Shown in pieces: positions 8,236-16,616 of a stretch of DNA of 64,000 bases. Location of the stretch: positions 1 through 64,000 of the forward strand of contig DDXV01000016.1 in assembly GCA_002347815.1 (NCBI GenBank), read 5' to 3'. This DNA comes from Syntrophaceae bacterium UBA2251. Its GTDB lineage: Bacteria > Desulfobacterota > Syntrophia > Syntrophales > UBA2251. Each line of letters opens with the position of its first letter. The first letter of the stretch is position 1. The notes beneath the pieces are model-generated. The model saw only the letters and a program-made list of their open reading frames with translations, was not told the origin of the DNA and did not search any database. A program made the translations under genes and the position numbers.

Positions 8236-9378
8236 TCACTTCTTTCCGCCCATGATCCACACGCAGTGGCTCTGGCCGCAGGGTCCGTTGAAACCGTGTG
8301 CAAGCGCCGTCGCGGCGTTCTTCACCTGCCGGTCCCCGGCCTCCCCGCGGACCTGGAGGGTCGCTTCGATCAGCCTCGCGAGTCCCGCCACGAGGATCGG
8401 ATTCGCCGAGAGCGCCCCGCCGGAGGGATTGACGGGAAGCCTGCCGCCCATCGTCGTGATCCCCTTCTCGATCAGGTGCGCGCCCTCACCGGGTTTGCAG
8501 AATCCCAACCCTTCGAGCCACAGGGGTTCCATGTAGCTGAACGGTTCCAGGACCTCCGCCACGTCGATCTCCGCCATGGGATCCGTGATGCCGGCCATCG
8601 CGTAGGCGCGCCGGGCGGCGTCCTGAAGCGCCACGGGATCGGAAAGCCGGCGGTCTCCCAGAAAATACTCTTCGCAGCAGTGCGCGACCCCCTTGACCCA
8701 GACGGGTTTCTTTTTCGTCCTGGCCGCGATTTCCTCGTTCGCGATGATGATCGCCGCGGCCCCGTCGCTGATGGGGCAGCAGTCGAGGAGCTTCAACGGT
8801 TCGGCGATCTTCCGCGACTTCATGACGTCCGCGACCGTGATGTCCATCGGCAGTTGGGCGTAGGGGTTGTTCTTCGCGTTGCCGTGGTTCTTCACGGACA
8901 CCTGAGCCACGTCCTCCTCGCGGATGCCGAAGCGGGCCATGTACGCATCGGCCTGAAGCGCGGCCGCGGAAATGGCGTCAATCCCCAGATGGCGGTGGAA
9001 GATGGGGTCGAACATCCCGTTGGTGGTGATGGGGACGCTGCCTTCGCTCCCCTTGTAGTGGGCCACGACAATCGTGGCCTTGTATCCGGACAGCACCCGC
9101 ATGAGGCCGTAAAAGGCGCCAAAGGCGCCGTCCCCCGAGACGGTGGAGATGTTCTTGTCCTCTCCGCCGGCCGCATCGCCGACCGCCATGCCGGAAATGG
9201 TCCGGCCGTCGAAAAAGTCGTTCGACACGGTCACGACGCTGTCGATGTCGCCGATCGCAAGCCCCGCATCGTCCAGGGCCGCCCGGGTCACGTCGAAGAC
9301 CAGGTCGGCCAGGATCTGGTCCTTTTTCCTCCGTTCATATTTCGTCTGCGCCACGCCGACGATCGCTGCATTGTCCAT
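8236..9378 (-). CDS. Thiolase-like protein without catalytic Cys/His, subtype B, module 1
   Basis: A 380-residue thiolase-fold protein distinct from its neighbour at 7067. The nucleophile region reads VSGDGAFGA, with Gly84 where Cys is expected. The His position after VNPSGG (316-321) is Asn326 (SANPILVAG). Two Cys near the C-terminus (GPCGQSHC, about 367 and 372) are shared with the subtype B protein of module 2 and are the only conserved Cys candidates. The start is ATG 9378, because GGAGG lies 7 bases upstream; a TTG at 9402 is in frame but less well placed. It probably forms a heteromer with subtype A and the two DUF35 proteins encoded on either side. Confidence 0.83.
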   Translation of the reverse strand: MDNAAIVGVAQTKYERRKKDQILADLVFDVTRAALDDAGLAIGDIDSVVTVSNDFFDGRTISGMAVGDAAGGEDKNISTVSGDGAFGAFYGLMRVLSGYKATIVVAHYKGSEGSVPITTNGMFDPIFHRHLGIDAISAAALQADAYMARFGIREEDVAQVSVKNHGNAKNNPYAQLPMDITVADVMKSRKIAEPLKLLDCCPISDGAAAIIIANEEIAARTKKKPVWVKGVAHCCEEYFLGDRRLSDPVALQDAARRAYAMAGITDPMAEIDVAEVLEPFSYMEPLWLEGLGFCKPGEGAHLIEKGITTMGGRLPVNPSGGALSANPILVAGLARLIEATLQVRGEAGDRQVKNAATALAHGFNGPCGQSHCVWIMGGKK

Positions 9379-9398
9379 TCTCATTCCTCCACCGGCGC

Positions 9399-9854
9399 TC
9401 AAATGAGCTCAAAGGAGTCGATGTCCAGGATGCTCCCGGTGCGCTCCTCCTTGAACTTCGCCTTCACCCTGAGGCCGTTTTTGATTTTGTCCAGATCCTT
9501 CTTGATCAGGTGCAGAAATCCCACGTCCGTCCCGTCCAGCTTGATCAGCGCGTAGGCAAACGGCGGTTTCACCGGCTGGACGGGGTACGCGTAATGCACG
9601 ATCGTATGGGCCTCGATGACCCCCTCCGCGGCAACCTCCACCCATTCCTCGATATCGACGAAGCAGCGGCCGCAATTCTTGCGTGGCGGCACGAAGACCG
9701 TCCCGCAGGACGGACACTTCGTCCCCAGAATCTTCCGATCGTCCCTGAGGGACATCAGAAACCGGCTCCCCGTGTCGCCCACCCACCAGCTATAGGGAAC
9801 GGCGATCCGGCCCTTCAGGGTCAGGGGTTCCACGTCTTTCAACCATTCAGCCAT
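9399..9854 (-). CDS. DUF35 Zn-ribbon/OB-fold protein, module 1
   Basis: A 151-residue DUF35 protein. The Zn ribbon CPSCGTVFVPPRKNCGRC lies around residues 47-64, followed by an OB-fold with YALIKLDGTDVG. The start ATG 9854 has AGAGGT upstream. It is the first gene of module 1 and lies 20 bases before the subtype B thiolase-like gene, so the natural pairing is this protein with subtype B and the 6573 protein with subtype A. It should act as a CoA-substrate-binding accessory subunit. Confidence 0.88.
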   Translation of the reverse strand: MAEWLKDVEPLTLKGRIAVPYSWWVGDTGSRFLMSLRDDRKILGTKCPSCGTVFVPPRKNCGRCFVDIEEWVEVAAEGVIEAHTIVHYAYPVQPVKPPFAYALIKLDGTDVGFLHLIKKDLDKIKNGLRVKAKFKEERTGSILDIDSFELI

Positions 9855-9941
9855 ACCTTTACCTCTCTCATGTGATGATGCGTCTCATGTTTCCGGTGAG
9901 GCGTCCACCGCCGGCCGGCGCCCCCGGATCATATGGGAAAC

Positions 9942-11291
9942 CTACGCGCGCGCTTTCAGGATCTCCTCCGCGCAGATCATGGCGGAATTGGCGGCGGCAT
10001 TCATCCCGACGCCCCGGCCCGTATAGCAATCGCCCGCAAAGTACAGCCCGGGGACCTCGGGCAGGTGAACCGGCGGCCGGTAGCGGCCCGTCATGCCCGG
10101 GGAGCGGCCGAGGCCGTCGATGCCCACGTAGAAGCCGTCCTGCCGCCACAGGAGATCCTGCTCCACGTTGGGGAACATTTGTTTCACAAGTTCCCGGAAG
10201 GCCGCCAGGGTCTTCTCCCGGAAGGCCTTGTCCGACGCCTGGGCCGGCGTGCAGCAGGCCCCGATGAAGGCGATCATGTGATTCGCGGGTGCGATCGTGT
10301 CGTCGAAAAGCGTATGCCCGAGAATCTGCAGGGGCAGGCCCACGTTCGGAAGCCGCCAGGCGGACAGGTAGTACGGCGTCGTGAAGAGGGGCGCCTTCGT
10401 ACCGATGGTGAACCCCATCGACGCGCTCGTCTCCCGCTCGAGGGTCGGCATGCGTTCGGCCCATGCCGGCGCATACCTCGCCATCTCGTCCATGGAAAGA
10501 ATCTTCAACATGTTCCAGATGGGCATCGCTATGACAGCGATGGGGGCCCGGTAGGTCTCGGCGTCCGTCACGATCTCCGTCGGCTTTCCCGGCTGCACAT
10601 TGACGCGGCGGACCGATGTGCCCGTCAGAAGCGTCCCGCCCCGTTCCGTGTACGCCGCCGCCATCGCCTGCATCATCGTCGCGATGCCGCCCAGGGGCAT
10701 GCGCACCTGGGCCAGGGGCTCGGCTTCCTTTTCGCTGAGACGCAGCGCTTCCCCATAGATGGCCACGACTTCCCCTGCGGAAATGTGGTCCGCGTCCGTC
10801 AGCGTCGTCTGGCACATCGCGATGGTTTTCAGAAACTCCGCAATCCGGGGCGACGCGATTTTCCGCCGGATCAGTTCGTTGAGCGAAACCCGGTCGAGGG
10901 CGTCGAGCTCCGCCTCGTCCGCCGCCCGCATCCAGGTTTCGAGATCGGCCAGTTCCCTGTCGTCCGACGTCGTCAGGTTCAGGTATTCCGGCAGGAGCTT
11001 CCACTGCCCCTCGTCATAGAGCATGGCCCCCTCGATGTTGCGCGACCAGGGGATCTCTTTCTCCAATCTCTTCAAAAGCGTTGCGCAGGCCGAATACTTG
11101 CCAAGATCGACGGCATGCGTCCCTGAATCCACCTTCCACCCGCCGGGCAGATGGAAGGTCTTGCAGCGTCCTCCGGACGTCTTGCTCTTCTCCAGGATGA
11201 GCGTCTTCAATCCCTTCCCCTGAAGCAAGCCGCCGACCCCGAAGCCGGCGATGCCCGCCCCGATGATGATCGCGTCGTACCGGTCCATCAT
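9942..11291 (-). CDS. CrtI/RetSat-like FAD-dependent oxidoreductase
   Basis: A 449-residue flavoprotein. The N-terminal dinucleotide motif GAGIAGFGVGG (12-22) is followed by LEKSKTSGGRC. The C-terminal FAD motif is YFAGDCYTGRGVGMNAAANS, as in phytoene-desaturase and retinol-saturase families. No signal peptide is seen, so it is cytoplasmic. It is only distantly related to the paralogue at 12763. The substrate is unknown; in this operon a double-bond desaturation, saturation or isomerisation of the CoA thioester or its precursor is plausible. Either of two adjacent ATGs (11291, 11288) may be used, with GGAG upstream. Confidence 0.8.
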   Translation of the reverse strand: MMDRYDAIIIGAGIAGFGVGGLLQGKGLKTLILEKSKTSGGRCKTFHLPGGWKVDSGTHAVDLGKYSACATLLKRLEKEIPWSRNIEGAMLYDEGQWKLLPEYLNLTTSDDRELADLETWMRAADEAELDALDRVSLNELIRRKIASPRIAEFLKTIAMCQTTLTDADHISAGEVVAIYGEALRLSEKEAEPLAQVRMPLGGIATMMQAMAAAYTERGGTLLTGTSVRRVNVQPGKPTEIVTDAETYRAPIAVIAMPIWNMLKILSMDEMARYAPAWAERMPTLERETSASMGFTIGTKAPLFTTPYYLSAWRLPNVGLPLQILGHTLFDDTIAPANHMIAFIGACCTPAQASDKAFREKTLAAFRELVKQMFPNVEQDLLWRQDGFYVGIDGLGRSPGMTGRYRPPVHLPEVPGLYFAGDCYTGRGVGMNAAANSAMICAEEILKARA

Positions 11292-11416
11292 TCTTCTCCG
11301 TTCCCCCCTGATCGCTCCGCCCGCCCCGGGTTCCGGTCATTCACCAGGATCGGAGCGAATCGCTTTCTTTAAAAGCGGGTGCGGCGACCCCCCGGACGCC
11401 GCAACCGTTTCTTCAA

Positions 11417-12637
11417 TCACACCTTGACGAGGATCGCCTCGCCCTGCGAAAGACCGCCGCAGATGGCCGCCACGCCCGTTCCGCCGCCCCGGCGCATCAG
11501 CTCGTACATCATCGTCATCGTGATTCGCGCGCCGCTCGCCCCGACGGGATGACCGATCGCAATCGCCCCGCCGTTGACGTTCGTCTTGTCCTGAAGGGCC
11601 TGCCATTTCGCCGGATCGTCCTTCGCCAGCATCTTGAGCGACACCAGCGTCACCGCAGCAAAGGCCTCGTTGATCTCGATGACGTCCACGTCGTCGATCG
11701 TCTGACCCGTCTGGGCGAACATCTTGTCGATCGTCTGGGCCGGCACGCAGGCCATGTATTTCGGAGAACCCGCCGCACACGCGCAGGCCTCGATCGTCGC
11801 GAGCGGCTTGAGCCCCAGGGCATCCGCCTTTTTCCGCGACATGATCACCATCGCCGACGCACCCGAGTTGAGACCGGGGGCGTTGCCCGCCGTGACCGTC
11901 GGGCTGCCGTAGACGGTCTTCAGGGCCGCCATCTTTTCCAGGTTCAGATTATCCCGGGGAGACTCGTCCTTCTCCAGAACGATGGGGGCCTTCTTCTGCG
12001 GGATTTCCAGGCGCATCAGTTCCCCGCCCACCTCATATTTGCCGGCCTTCGCCGCCGCGAAATACTTCGTGTGGCTGGCCAGGGCCCATTCATCCTGCTT
12101 TTCCCGGCTCACGCCGTACTCCACCGCCACGTGACCCGCATCCGTCGCCACCGGGGCGAACCCCTTGCGGCTGTAACCGAGTTCGAACAGGACATCCTCC
12201 AGCGGGATGTGTCCCAGACGGCTGCCCCAGCGGGCCTTCGCGGCCGAGGCGATCAGGGGAACGTTCCCCATGTTCTCCGCCCCGCAGGCGACGACGATCT
12301 CCGCATCCCCGGATTTGATGGCCCGGCAGCCCAGCCGCAGCGCCGTCATAGACGAGCAGCAGGCCCGGTCGATCGTGAGCGAGATGTTCTCCTCGGGAAA
12401 CCCGGCCAGCAGCGTGATCTGCCGGGCGGGGACGTTCGTGTAGATGGCGTATTCCGCCGGGATGCAGGTGCCGTAATAGACCTCGTCCACCTGTTTGGGA
12501 TCGAGATCGATCCGGCGGACCACTTCCTTCAGGGCAAGCACGCCCAGGTCCATGCTCAAAACCGTCTTCAAAGCCCCGTCGAAACGCCCGAAGGGCGTCC
12601 GGACGGCACTGACCACCACCACATCGTTTGCATTCAT
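11417..12637 (-). CDS. Acetyl-CoA acetyltransferase (true thiolase)
   Basis: A 406-residue thiolase with the full catalytic set: nucleophilic Cys in DRACCSSMTAL near residue 90, His in GHPVGASG, and the second Cys in CGGLSQG near the C-terminus. NEAF is also present. It cleaves 3-oxoacyl-CoA with CoA to give acetyl-CoA plus the shortened acyl-CoA. It contrasts with the four Cys-less thiolase-like proteins of the same operon. ATG 12637 is chosen to give the usual N-terminus (VVVVSAVRTPFG); no strong Shine-Dalgarno is visible. Confidence 0.9.
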   Translation of the reverse strand: MNANDVVVVSAVRTPFGRFDGALKTVLSMDLGVLALKEVVRRIDLDPKQVDEVYYGTCIPAEYAIYTNVPARQITLLAGFPEENISLTIDRACCSSMTALRLGCRAIKSGDAEIVVACGAENMGNVPLIASAAKARWGSRLGHIPLEDVLFELGYSRKGFAPVATDAGHVAVEYGVSREKQDEWALASHTKYFAAAKAGKYEVGGELMRLEIPQKKAPIVLEKDESPRDNLNLEKMAALKTVYGSPTVTAGNAPGLNSGASAMVIMSRKKADALGLKPLATIEACACAAGSPKYMACVPAQTIDKMFAQTGQTIDDVDVIEINEAFAAVTLVSLKMLAKDDPAKWQALQDKTNVNGGAIAIGHPVGASGARITMTMMYELMRRGGGTGVAAICGGLSQGEAILVKV

Positions 12638-12762
12638 TTTTTCACCAACCACCTTTCTTCGGGATCCTTCGATCCCCGGTCCCGTCATGACGCCGCCGCT
12701 GCGCGGAAGCCGCCGCAGGCGCGAACGGCCTTTCCCGGGCAACGGTCAAACGCCCCCAATCT

Positions 12763-14286
12763 TTACTTGTGGCCGAAATCCTTGCCCAGGATCTCGCCCG
12801 CGCAGATCATGCCCGAAACGATGGCGCAATCCATGGCCACGCCGTACCCCCGGGCCGTATCGCCCGCGAAATAGAGCCCCTGGATATGCTCCGATTTGAC
12901 GGGAACTTTCTGCGTCCCCGCCTGGGAGATGCTCTTCGCCACGCCTTCGAGCTTCCAGCAGACGACATCGAGCTTCCAGTCCATGCTCGCCTTGAATCCG
13001 GGATAGACCTCCTCCATGAATTCGGGCAGCCGGTTGACGATCTTCTTGACCAGCTCCGGCGTGGTGGCCTCTTTCTCCGTCAGCGGCAGATAGGCGGTGT
13101 AGAGATATTTCCCGGCCGGCGCGACGGAGGGATCCAATGCGGACTGGATATTCCAGCAGATGTAGACGTCGAAGTCGAACCCTTCGGATTTGGGCAGGAC
13201 GCAGGTGTTCTTGAGGCCCATCTTCGCCTCGGCTTCCGGCATCACGAGCTTGTTCAGCCCGATGTAGGGGCAATAGCTCCCGTACCCGTACATGCGCTCG
13301 ATCTTTTCGGGATATCCGGCCGGAAAGTGCGCCTTGTCGATGACCTTGAAGGTCTGCTGAGCGGGAATGTTGCTGACGACCCTGGCGGCGGCAAAGGTCT
13401 GCTCTCCTTCCGCGGTGTCAACCAGCACACCCTTGACGGCGCCGTTTTCCACCAGAACCTTCTTGACCTTTGCATTCAAAAGAAGGTCTCCCCCCAGCGC
13501 CTGGAATTTCCGGACGACCGCCTTGGACCATTCCCCCACGCCGTCCTCGACGAATCCGCCGATGTCCCCCAGGACACCCCGCATCAGTTTGGGGCCGAAG
13601 GCGGTCTTGAAGTAGCGGAAGATTTCCCCGATGGAGATGTCCTCCGGGCTGTTGATCGTCGAAAAGAGGGTGGCCACCGAGTGCAGGTGGTTGAAGATCA
13701 CATCGCTCTTGCTGATCCCCTTTTCGTCCGCCCACTGCTTGAAGGAAACCTTTTCGAGCGCATCCAGCTGCTCGTCCGTCATCATATGGGCATCGACGTA
13801 GAAGGAGAAGAAGGGGATCTTCATTTCCTTGGCGATCCGCTTGATTTCCGGATCGATCTTGGAGCCGGCGACGTCGTGATAAATCCGTCCCTTATAGTAG
13901 TTCCCCCACATGCCTCCGTGCTTCTTGACCTCCGGCAACCCGCCGATCTGGTCCTCGAAGTCGAGCATGTAGCCGGCCCCGTTCGCGCTCAAGGCATGAT
14001 AGCCGACATCCAGGGTATACCCATCGAGCAGGCGGTTCTTGACGATCGTCTCGATATCGGGCTGCGATGTCGCGAGACAGGAATACTGCGCGGCCAGCAT
14101 GTTCTTGTACCAGTCGAACCCCTTGTCGGAAATCTCCTTGCCCTTGATGGAAAAGGCGCGTCCGCCGGGACGATCGCACTGCTCCAAAATCAGGACCTTC
14201 AAACCCTCTTTCGCCATCAAGGTTCCAACCGTCAGGCCGCCGACACCGGCGCCGACAACAATCGCGTCATACCGTTTTTCCTTCAT
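12763..14286 (-). CDS. CrtI-like FAD-dependent oxidoreductase
   Basis: A 507-residue flavoprotein with the N-terminal Rossmann motif VVGAGVGGLTVG, then LEQCDRPGGRAF, and the C-terminal FAD-binding signature LYFAGDTARGYGVAMDC. ATG 14286 has AAAGG 7 bases upstream; an in-frame TTG lies 6 bases further up. It is the intact relative of the deleted gene at 4444-5287, so the operon once carried three FAD oxidoreductases. The reaction is unknown. The family includes carotenoid desaturases, retinol saturases and related oxidoreductases. Co-transcription with CoA ligases and thiolase-like subunits suggests action on a lipid or isoprenoid-like acyl chain (inference). Confidence 0.82.
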   Translation of the reverse strand: MKEKRYDAIVVGAGVGGLTVGTLMAKEGLKVLILEQCDRPGGRAFSIKGKEISDKGFDWYKNMLAAQYSCLATSQPDIETIVKNRLLDGYTLDVGYHALSANGAGYMLDFEDQIGGLPEVKKHGGMWGNYYKGRIYHDVAGSKIDPEIKRIAKEMKIPFFSFYVDAHMMTDEQLDALEKVSFKQWADEKGISKSDVIFNHLHSVATLFSTINSPEDISIGEIFRYFKTAFGPKLMRGVLGDIGGFVEDGVGEWSKAVVRKFQALGGDLLLNAKVKKVLVENGAVKGVLVDTAEGEQTFAAARVVSNIPAQQTFKVIDKAHFPAGYPEKIERMYGYGSYCPYIGLNKLVMPEAEAKMGLKNTCVLPKSEGFDFDVYICWNIQSALDPSVAPAGKYLYTAYLPLTEKEATTPELVKKIVNRLPEFMEEVYPGFKASMDWKLDVVCWKLEGVAKSISQAGTQKVPVKSEHIQGLYFAGDTARGYGVAMDCAIVSGMICAGEILGKDFGHK

Positions 14287-14323
14287 GTCCAAACCTTTCT
14301 TTGAGTGAATTGAGCATCTCGCT

Positions 14324-14419
14324 TTACAGATACATCAGTTCATGAAGCATCTGACCGGAAACGACGTCCCGCCGGCCGTTCCACATGGACAGATAATTCT
14401 TCTTCTCCATCTCGTTCAT
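14324..14419 (-). CDS. Possible 31-residue small protein
   Basis: A short ORF begins at ATG 14419 with a GAGGGG site 5 bases upstream and ends at the TAA at 14326-14324. The peptide begins MNEMEKKNYLSMWNGRRDVV and is charged and amphipathic. It fills the gap between a DUF35 gene (stop at 14429) and the FAD oxidoreductase (start 14286). Codon choice (GAG, AAG, CTG) resembles its neighbours. No family is recognised, and it could instead be untranslated leader. Confidence 0.4.
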   Translation of the reverse strand: MNEMEKKNYLSMWNGRRDVVSGQMLHELMYL

Positions 14420-14428
14420 GTCCACCCC

Positions 14429-14884
14429 TCAGAGAGGTTTGAAATACTGGATGTCCAGGATGTTCGCCTTGCGATCCCGGGCGAAGACCGGCCTCACCCG
14501 CATGCCGATATGGACCTCGTCGAGATCGACCTCGTCGAGGAAGTGGGCCATGCCCGTATCGGCGCCGTCGAGCCTGATGACGGCATAGACGAAGGGGGCC
14601 TTCCGGGGCTGGACGGGCTCGTTGTAGGTCACGACCGTAAAGGTCTCCACCGTTCCCAGCGGGCCGATTTCGACGGTCTCCGTCAATTCCGAAAAACAGA
14701 CGTGACAGGTCGAGCGGGGCGGCCAGAGGACCTTGTTGCATTTAGGGCATTTCGCCCCCAGAATTTTCTGCTGGTCCCTGAGCGCGACATAAAAGCGGCT
14801 GCCCATCCGGCCGGCATAGTAGCGGCTGTTGGCCGTCAGGTGCTGATCGACCTCGAAGGGTTCGTAGTGTTTGATCTCTTCCAT
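14429..14884 (-). CDS. DUF35 Zn-ribbon/OB-fold protein, module 2
   Basis: A 151-residue DUF35 protein with Zn ribbon CPKCNKVLWPPRSTCHVC and an OB-fold containing YAVIRLDGADTG. TAAGGAG lies 8 bases before ATG 14884. It is the second of two DUF35 genes that follow the thiolase-like pair of module 2. It is probably the accessory subunit of one of them, by analogy with DUF35 partners of Ltp2-type aldolases and archaeal thiolases. Confidence 0.88.
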   Translation of the reverse strand: MEEIKHYEPFEVDQHLTANSRYYAGRMGSRFYVALRDQQKILGAKCPKCNKVLWPPRSTCHVCFSELTETVEIGPLGTVETFTVVTYNEPVQPRKAPFVYAVIRLDGADTGMAHFLDEVDLDEVHIGMRVRPVFARDRKANILDIQYFKPL

Positions 14885-14928
14885 CGGATTCGCTCCTTAG
14901 CTTTTTGAGATGAAATTGCTCGCCGGCC

Positions 14929-15423
14929 TCACTTCGGGCGGACCTGGCCGGGCAGCGGCTCATAATAGAGGATGTCGCTCAGGTCGCCGGTCCGCTGCTC
15001 CTTCGGGCGCAGGACGAGGCGCATCCGCATCCCCACCCAGACCTTCTCCATATCCGGCTCCACGTTGACGAAATGGTCAAGCACCGACGTCGCGCCATCG
15101 AGGCGGACGGACCCGTAAACGAAGGGCGGCTCGTGGGGTTTCCCCGTCGTGGGATCCGTCAGGGGGAGATACATGATCGTGAAGGCCACGAGCGTCCCCT
15201 CCTGCGCGAGTTCCACCCACTCCTCGTTTTTGACATGACACTCGGCGCAGACGATCCGGGGCGGCAACTGCACCCGCTTGCACCGGGGGCATTTCACCGC
15301 GAAGATCTTGCCGTTATCCCGCATTTCGACCAGGTATTTCGTCAGGTACTGACCGGCGGCAAACCGGTAGGGGACGTCCACCGTCATGGGGATCGAGATC
15401 CATTCCTGTTCTTTCTGTACCAT
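14929..15423 (-). CDS. DUF35 Zn-ribbon/OB-fold protein, module 2
   Basis: A 164-residue DUF35 protein with Zn ribbon CPRCKRVQLPPRIVCAEC and an OB-fold with YGSVRLDGATSV. The start is ATG 15423, with GGAGG 7 bases upstream; a GTG at 15429 is too close to that site. It starts 12 bases downstream of the subtype A thiolase-like stop at 15436. It is slightly longer than the other three DUF35 proteins because of an N-terminal extension. Confidence 0.86.
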   Translation of the reverse strand: MVQKEQEWISIPMTVDVPYRFAAGQYLTKYLVEMRDNGKIFAVKCPRCKRVQLPPRIVCAECHVKNEEWVELAQEGTLVAFTIMYLPLTDPTTGKPHEPPFVYGSVRLDGATSVLDHFVNVEPDMEKVWVGMRMRLVLRPKEQRTGDLSDILYYEPLPGQVRPK

Positions 15424-15435
15424 CTTCACGCCTCC

Positions 15436-16605
15436 TCAATCATCCAGGGTCTTCGACAGGGCCGTCATGACCGTCCAGTTCGTGCCGCCGTATCCCGTCG
15501 TCAGGGCGCGGCGGACGTCCTTCGGCGCCTGATGTCCGCCGGCGTCCCCGCGGATCTGCAGGGCCGCCTCCCAGACTCGGAGCATCGCCGACGCCCCGAT
15601 GCAGTTCGTGGACAGAACCCCCCCGGACGGATTCACCGGAATGGGGCCGTCGATGTTCGTCATCCCCTTCTCGACGAGGCGGAATCCCTCACCGGGGCCG
15701 CACAGACCGAGATCCTCGTACCAGATCAGTTCCGCCCAGGTCGCGGGTTCGTAGACCTCGAAGACGTCGAAATACTCCGCCGGTTTCTTGACGCCCAATT
15801 TCTTGTACATGCGCGCGGCGCACACCTTGGAGAAAATCGGCCGCTTCGTGTCGACAAACCGCCAGTCCAACTCGAACTGCTCGTTGTGGGCCGTATCCAT
15901 CGCCCGGATCCAGACGGGCTTCTTGCAGCGCTTCTTCGCCGTCTTTTCGTCGGCCAGCACCATCGCGCAGGCGCCGTTCGAGGCGGGGCACATGTCGAGC
16001 ATCCGGATCGGATAGGACAGCATCCGCGAATTGAGGGCGTCCTCGATGGTGATGTCCAGCTTCAAATGGGCGTAGGGGTTCTTCCGGGCGTTCTGACGCG
16101 CCTTGACCGCGACCATGGCGGAATGCTCCTCCGTGGCGCCCCAGGTGGCCATGTAGGACGAGCCCATCGTGGCGAAATAGCCCACGGCGGCGCCCGCCAG
16201 GGAACGGCCCCAGAGGGGATGGGCCACGCCGCTCAGGATCGCTCCCGTATCGCCCTCCTCCTGCTTTTCGAATCCGATGCACAGGGCCTTGTCGAAGAGG
16301 CCGCTGGCGATGTGGTGGGCGCCGACGCAGACCGTGGTCGCGCCGACCGTGCCGCCGGTCGTGATCTTGAGCCCCGGCTTGCCGTAGGCCCCGGTGCCGT
16401 GGACAAGCCAGCAGTCGGTCATGTGGACCCCTTCGAAGAACTCCATATTGCCCAGGAAGATCGTATCGATCTCGTCGATCGTCATCCCGGCATCGTCCAG
16501 GGCCCGGCGGACCGCTTCGTTCACCATCTCCGCCTGATCCACGTCGTGGCGCCGCGCCGCATGATAGGTCTGTCCTCCGCCGATAATGGCAACGTTTCTC
16601 TTCAT
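15436..16605 (-). CDS. Thiolase-like protein without catalytic Cys/His, subtype A, module 2
   Basis: A 389-residue paralogue of the 7067-8227 product. It shares IIGGGQTYH at the N-terminus, the ITTGGTVGAT segment (Gly85 at the nucleophile position), CIGFEK, and VNPSGGVLSTNCIGAS, in which the thiolase His is Asn. The identical STNCIGA sequence in both subtype A proteins shows that the loss is conserved within the subtype rather than random decay. GGAGGATCGATC precedes ATG 16605. It lies 11 bases after the subtype B gene. Confidence 0.85.
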   Translation of the reverse strand: MKRNVAIIGGGQTYHAARRHDVDQAEMVNEAVRRALDDAGMTIDEIDTIFLGNMEFFEGVHMTDCWLVHGTGAYGKPGLKITTGGTVGATTVCVGAHHIASGLFDKALCIGFEKQEEGDTGAILSGVAHPLWGRSLAGAAVGYFATMGSSYMATWGATEEHSAMVAVKARQNARKNPYAHLKLDITIEDALNSRMLSYPIRMLDMCPASNGACAMVLADEKTAKKRCKKPVWIRAMDTAHNEQFELDWRFVDTKRPIFSKVCAARMYKKLGVKKPAEYFDVFEVYEPATWAELIWYEDLGLCGPGEGFRLVEKGMTNIDGPIPVNPSGGVLSTNCIGASAMLRVWEAALQIRGDAGGHQAPKDVRRALTTGYGGTNWTVMTALSKTLDD

Positions 16606-16616
16606 GATCGATCCTC

